6,966 bases of DNA from Candidatus Rokuibacteriota bacterium (GTDB lineage: Bacteria; Methylomirabilota; Methylomirabilia; Rokubacteriales; CSP1-6). The notes under the pieces are model-generated. The model was not told the origin of the DNA and ran no database searches. It worked only from the letters and a program-made list of their open reading frames with translations. The DNA lies in the NCBI GenBank assembly GCA_016206385.1, contig JACQRS010000161.1, positions 1 through 6,966 on the forward strand, given 5' to 3'. Position numbers and translations under genes: made by a program. This document shows positions 6,018 to 6,966 of the stretch, one piece after another. The stretch's first letter is position 1; every line of letters begins with the position of its first letter.

Positions 6018-6030
6018 GTGACGGAGTCAC
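6018..6030. repeat. short inverted repeat in the leader of the minus-strand operon
   Basis: GTGAC (6018-6022) and GTCAC (6026-6030) form perfect 5-bp arms around GGA. It lies between the proposed minus-strand promoter and the VOC SD, where a repressor site would act. It could equally be chance; the pattern matches no operator I can name with confidence. Confidence 0.3.
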
Positions 6031-6044
6031 GGGAAACGGTGCCA

Positions 6045-6073
6045 AGCTTAGCCGGCGGAACCGGAGGGGTCAA
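6045..6073 (-). promoter_or_regulatory. possible promoter of the VOC-thioesterase-oxidoreductase operon
   Basis: On the minus strand TTGACC (6068-6073, 5 of 6 matches) is followed after 17 bp by TAAGCT (6045-6050, 3 of 6). The -35 is good and the -10 poor. A start near 6038 would give a leader of about 46 nt carrying the inverted repeat and the SD. An activator would probably be needed. Confidence 0.3.
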
Positions 6074-6144
6074 GCCCGCGCGGTTGACAGCGCTCGGGCC
6101 CGGCCGTTCAAGCTGAGCGCGTGGCCTCCGGCCCTGTATGGGTT

Positions 6145-6170
6145 TCGAGACATTGACACGGCCTCGAGAC
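6145..6170 (+). repeat. direct repeat TCGAGAC flanking a TTGACA hexamer upstream of recA
   Basis: TCGAGAC occurs at 6145-6151 and 6164-6170, a 19-bp centre-to-centre spacing (about two helical turns), on both sides of TTGACA (6153-6158). The hexamer has only a poor partner downstream (CATCAT at 6177-6182 with an 18-bp spacer). The pair could be a regulator site or an upstream secondary recA promoter. Direct observation; function unknown. Confidence 0.3.
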
Positions 6171-6193
6171 CCGCGCCATCATGCCCCAGCCGA

Positions 6194-6223
6194 TTGACTT
6201 TTCACGCGCGCGCCCCCTACAAT
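6194..6223 (+). promoter_or_regulatory. probable recA promoter
   Basis: TTGACT (6194-6199, 5 of 6 matches) and TACAAT (6218-6223, 5 of 6) are separated by 18 bp. The expected start near 6230 gives a leader of about 82 nt before the recA ATG. The AT-rich hexamers stand out in GC-rich DNA. No LexA operator is recognised over or near it. Confidence 0.65.
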
Positions 6224-6298
6224 GGCCTAGTTCGACGTCCAAACAGCGAGCGTGCGCTGATCTTCCGAGTCCCTTCAGGGGCGGGATCGTCCGCGTGT

Positions 6299-6306
6299 GG
6301 AGGAGG
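6299..6306 (+). promoter_or_regulatory. recA ribosome binding site
   Basis: GGAGGAGG ends 5 nt before ATG 6312, a near-ideal SD that supports this start and strong expression. Confidence 0.85.
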
Positions 6307-6311
6307 CGATC

Positions 6312-6966
6312 ATGGCTGAGGTGAAACACGATCGCCGTCAGGCGCTCGACCTGGCTATCTCTCAGATCGAGAGACAGTTCGGCAAGGGGGCCGTGATGCG
6401 CCTGGGCGCGGGCGGGGCTCTCGAAGAGGTGCCCGTGATCCCGACCGGCGCGCTCTCCCTGGACGTGGCCCTCGGCATCGGCGGGATCCCGCGGGGGCGC
6501 GTCACCGAGATCTTTGGACCGGAGTCCTCGGGGAAGACCACGCTGGCGCTCCACATCATCGCCGAGGCCCAGCGCCTCGGTGGGGTGGCGGCGTTCATCG
6601 ACGCCGAGCACGCCCTCGACGCGACCTATGCGAAGAACCTCGGCGTCAACACCGACGAGCTCCTGATCTCCCAGCCGGACACGGGGGAGCAGGCCCTGGA
6701 GATTGCGGAAGTGCTCGTCCGCTCCAGCGCCGTGGATGTCGTCGTGGTGGACTCGGTCGCGGCCCTTGTCCCCCGCGCCGAGCTCGACGGCGAGATGGGC
6801 GACTCCCTTCCCGGGCTCCAGGCTCGGCTCATGTCCCAGGCGCTCCGGAAGCTCACCGCCGCGATCTCTCGGTCGGGCACCGCGGTGATCTTCATCAACC
6901 CGATCCGCGAGACGATCGGCGTGAGGTTTGGCTGCCTGCATGTTGACACCAGAGGTGTCCTCGCTG
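6312..6966 (+). CDS. recA: recombinase RecA, 5' part, apparently interrupted by an intein
   Basis: RecA forms ATP-dependent filaments on single-stranded DNA for homologous recombination and SOS induction. The frame runs from ATG 6312 to the window edge without a stop, giving 218 full codons. The recombinase core is clear: QFGKGAVMRLG (22-32), Walker A GPESSGKT (69-76), FIDAEHALD (95-103), SQPDTGEQALEI (120-131), Walker B region VDVVVVDSVAALVP (141-154) and loop L1 GEMGDSLPGLQARLMSQALRKL (160-181). The region before loop L2 departs from consensus: INQIR is INPIR (P197, E. coli Q194), REKIG is RETIG (T201) and GVMFG is GVRFG (R205). After G207 the expected N/S-PETTTGG is replaced by CLHVDTRGVLA, which looks like an intein start. 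The 3' part lies outside the window. In many genomes recA directly follows cinA-thpR; here three minus-strand genes intervene. Confidence 0.95.
   Translation, partial: MAEVKHDRRQALDLAISQIERQFGKGAVMRLGAGGALEEVPVIPTGALSLDVALGIGGIPRGRVTEIFGPESSGKTTLALHIIAEAQRLGGVAAFIDAEHALDATYAKNLGVNTDELLISQPDTGEQALEIAEVLVRSSAVDVVVVDSVAALVPRAELDGEMGDSLPGLQARLMSQALRKLTAAISRSGTAVIFINPIRETIGVRFGCLHVDTRGVLA
6933..6966 (+). mobile_element. probable N-terminal end of a RecA intein (partial)
   Basis: The first codon after the RecA motif GVRFG is TGC, followed by residues L-H-V-D-T-R-G-V-L-A. This matches intein block A, whose pattern is C-[LVM]-x-x-D-T-x-V-L-x: nucleophile C1, L2, D5-T6 and V9-L10. RecA proteins without an intein have N/S-PETTTGG here. 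The junction falls in DNA-binding loop L2, after E. coli G204. That is a known RecA intein position, the Mycobacterium leprae type as I recall, distinct from the M. tuberculosis site further downstream. Codons CAT, GTT, AGA and GGT contrast with the GC-ending codons of the extein and suggest foreign origin. The frame stays open. Only 11 residues are visible, so splicing domains and any homing endonuclease are unseen. The alternative is a misassembly or a diverged RecA. Confidence 0.7.

Larger units (their letters stand above)
5993..6311. other. divergent control region between the VOC operon and recA
   Basis: This 319-bp gene-free stretch separates two divergently transcribed units. From left to right it holds the VOC SD, the short inverted repeat, a weak minus-strand promoter, a direct repeat TCGAGAC, a good plus-strand promoter and the recA leader with a strong SD. 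Long open frames crossing it on either strand do not resemble proteins. I find no LexA box of the enterobacterial, Gram-positive or GTTC-N7-GTTC types. Confidence 0.6.

Noticed and set aside
5993..6073. 27-residue N-terminal extension of the VOC protein
   Set aside because: A near-perfect SD sits just before the internal ATG 5992, and the extra residues are not part of the VOC fold.
6084..6089. TTGACA on the plus strand far upstream of recA
   Set aside because: There is no acceptable -10 at 16-18 bp; the best hexamer has 3 of 6 matches.
6230..6244. GTTCGACGTCCAAAC just after the recA promoter as a LexA box
   Set aside because: It fits neither GTTC-N7-GTTC, the Gram-positive GAAC-N4-GTTC, nor CTGT-N8-ACAG. 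The symmetry is limited to a chance GACGTC.
5204..6319. 371-codon open frame on the plus strand opposite the thioesterase and VOC genes
   Set aside because: It runs antisense to two recognised genes and across the recA promoter and SD. The translation has no family features.

Overview
The window looks like a chromosomal segment of a GC-rich, non-model bacterium. Evidence is the strongly G/C-biased third codon positions, bacterial-type promoters and Shine-Dalgarno (SD) sites, and long antisense open frames typical of high-GC DNA. The gene content and RecA sequence would fit a soil or groundwater lineage such as Rokubacteria/NC10 or a deltaproteobacterium-like group, but this is a low-confidence guess. 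The backbone is the familiar rimO-pgpA-cinA(pncC)-thpR-recA neighbourhood, interrupted by accessory genes.

Left part (1-1154): an orphan ribbon-helix-helix antitoxin-like gene with no toxin after it, then a complete Phd/VapB-VapC (PIN) toxin-antitoxin module. The module has a good promoter whose -10 lies in a perfect 23-bp palindrome that ends on the antitoxin ATG, so the mRNA is probably leaderless and autoregulated. The vapC stop overlaps the rimO start by 4 nt, so the module is now the head of the housekeeping operon.

Middle part (1151-4070, + strand): rimO (methylthiolation of ribosomal protein S12), pgpA (phosphatidylglycerophosphatase A), a stand-alone CinA C-terminal domain/PncC (NMN deamidase) and thpR (RNA 2',3'-cyclic phosphodiesterase). 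Spacings are 4-nt overlaps or 7-nt gaps, so this is one translationally coupled unit.

Right-middle part (4077-5992, - strand): a three-gene cassette transcribed towards thpR and ending 6 nt from its stop. It encodes a vicinal-oxygen-chelate (VOC) protein, a PaaI-like hotdog thioesterase and a Gfo/Idh/MocA-type oxidoreductase. The VOC protein and the oxidoreductase both lack residues that are catalytic or metal-binding in characterised relatives. The shared substrate is unknown.

Right end (5993-6966): a 319-bp divergent control region, then recA, which is open to the window edge. RecA is canonical up to the end of its core, carries three unusual substitutions (INPIR, RETIG, GVRFG), and directly after FG switches to CLHVDTRGVLA in place of the expected N/S-PETTTGG. 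This looks like the first block of an intein at the RecA loop-L2 site, the position I recall for the Mycobacterium leprae RecA intein. It is the most interesting signal here, but only 34 bases of it are visible.
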